Shown here in pieces: positions 5,812-6,141 of a stretch of 6,141 nt of DNA (positions within the stretch are counted from its first letter, which is position 1; each line of letters begins with the position of its first letter). This DNA is from JACDAE01 sp034438015 (GTDB lineage: Bacteria; Chloroflexota; Ktedonobacteria; Ktedonobacterales; Ktedonobacteraceae). A program made the translations under genes and the position numbers. The stretch spans positions 1 to 6,141 of the forward strand of contig DAOTTD010000075.1 of assembly GCA_034438015.1 (NCBI GenBank), read 5' to 3'. The notes beneath the pieces were generated by a model. That model was not told where the DNA came from. It made no database searches and saw nothing but the letters and a program-made list of their open reading frames with translations.

Positions 5812-5915
5812 ATGTGATCGTTGTGATCGGTGCTGAACTGCCGCGATCACATCCTTCGCACCCGCTCAACCCCCTCTACAGGCCCTATCAGCCTCCATTG
5901 TGATCGTTGTGATCG
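5812..5915 (-). repeat. Arm 2 of the large inverted repeat (104 bp)
   Basis: This is a mirror image of arm 1: ATGTGATCG (5812..5820), TTGTGATCG (5821..5829), 14 bp, CGATCACAT (5844..5852), 45 bp, then TTGTGATCG twice (5898..5906, 5907..5915). It is 9 bp shorter than arm 1 because it lacks the counterpart of the third, degenerate iteron at 5448. On the minus strand its outer part still reads DHNDHNGG followed by TGA, like the primase end. Confidence 0.9.
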
Positions 5916-5951
5916 CATATTGTACCCCACACATATGATGGTAATGGATAA

Positions 5952-5972
5952 CCAGGCTATCAATGTGCCTGG
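5952..5972 (-). terminator. Weak hairpin spanning the serS stop codon
   Basis: CCAGGC (5952..5957) and GCCTGG (5967..5972) form a 6-bp stem whose 9-nt loop contains the serS stop. On the minus strand it is followed only by TTATCCATT, a poor T-tract, so termination here is uncertain. Confidence 0.25.
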
Positions 5973-6141
5973 ATATATTTCTGCCCGCCCATGTAGGGAC
6001 GCAGCGCCTCGGGGATGCGGATGCTGCCATCGGCCTGCTGGTGCGTCTCGAAGAGCGGGATCAGGATGCGCGGCGAGGCGATCGCTGTATTGTTGAGCGT
6101 GTGCACGAATTTGACCTGCCCATCTTCATCGCGGTAGCGCA
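5960..6141 (-). CDS. serS: Seryl-tRNA synthetase, C-terminal end (partial)
   Basis: Only the last 59 residues are in the window; the gene continues past the right edge. They read RYRDEDGQVKFVHTLNNTAI, then ASPR, and end with RPYMGGQKYIQAH. This is the class II synthetase motif 3 region of SerRS (family pattern HTLNxTxxAxxR, whose arginine contacts ATP; here the R of ASPR), followed by the conserved QQADGSIRIPEALRPYMGG segment. SerRS charges tRNA-Ser with serine in the cytoplasm. The gene ends with TGA immediately followed by TAG in frame. Its stop lies 44 bp from the outer edge of the iteron arm, so a housekeeping gene directly borders the putative origin. Confidence 0.95.
   Translation of the reverse strand, partial: RYRDEDGQVKFVHTLNNTAIASPRILIPLFETHQQADGSIRIPEALRPYMGGQKYIQAH

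Larger units (their letters stand above)
5430..5915. other. Putative iteron-based replication origin
   Basis: Eleven 9-bp units (seven exact CGATCACAA or complement, three with one change, one with two) sit in two mirrored arms around an AT-rich centre, directly at the 3' end of a primase-helicase gene. Iterons beside their own initiator gene are a known design of plasmid and integrative-element origins. That this one is functional, and that the 621-aa protein binds it, is inference. No strong DnaA box was found inside it. Confidence 0.5.

Noticed and set aside
5775..5903. 42-codon open frame starting at an ATG after the inter-arm promoter
   Set aside because: Only a weak AGG lies upstream, and most of its length is the translated arm 2 repeat. 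It is unlikely to be a gene.
5430..5915. CRISPR array or CRP-type TGTGA/TCACA sites
   Set aside because: The repeats are 9 bp in tandem without spacers, so not CRISPR. TGTGA and TCACA are not spaced 6 bp apart as in CRP sites.
5943..5951. DnaA box on the minus strand (TTATCCATT)
   Set aside because: Only 7 of 9 positions match TTATNCACA, a level expected by chance, and it lies outside the iteron arms.
3436..5981. GATATATTT shared at about 3437 and 5973 as possible attachment-site duplication around the primase block
   Set aside because: Only 9 bp of AT-rich sequence match, and one copy lies within serS codons; too short to claim an attachment site.

Overview
The window looks like a bacterial chromosome segment of moderate GC. 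The nearest fit I can suggest is a Chloroflexota bacterium of the Ktedonobacteria type. This rests on the general look of the SerS C-terminus, the membrane-anchored NodB protein and the paired phosphoesterases. It is an inference from recognition only, with no search behind it.

Layout: (1) 1..1333, minus strand: a membrane-anchored polysaccharide deacetylase running off the left edge, with a good sigma70-type promoter at 1394..1421. (2) 1334..2031: mostly non-coding, holding one possible small acidic protein (1705..1956, plus) with a strong ribosome binding site and a hairpin terminator. (3) 2032..3415: two calcineurin-like metallophosphoesterases of different size classes, transcribed divergently from a 133-bp gap that contains a leftward terminator-like hairpin. 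(4) 3601..5466, plus: a 621-residue replication protein fusing an archaeo-eukaryotic-type primase-polymerase domain, a PriCT-like linker, a RepA/RecA-type helicase ATPase and a C-terminal winged helix. (5) 5430..5915: a large imperfect inverted repeat (arms of 113 and 104 bp) built from eleven copies of a 9-bp iteron, CGATCACAA or its complement, around a 269-bp centre with an AT-rich palindrome and a promoter-like sequence. (6) 5960..6141, minus: the C-terminal end of seryl-tRNA synthetase.

The most interesting part is regions 4 and 5 together. A primase-helicase gene ends inside an iteron array, and its last residues (DHN repeats) are the iterons read in frame. The array is mirrored downstream in a second arm that differs in length by exactly one 9-mer. 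This has the architecture of an initiator gene plus its own replication origin, as in plasmids, integrative elements and phage satellites, yet it sits directly beside the housekeeping gene serS with no integrase, relaxase or capsid gene in view. It may be a domesticated or minimal replicon, or the edge of a larger element; the window cannot decide this. The deacetylase, phosphoesterases and serS look like ordinary chromosomal genes unrelated to it.
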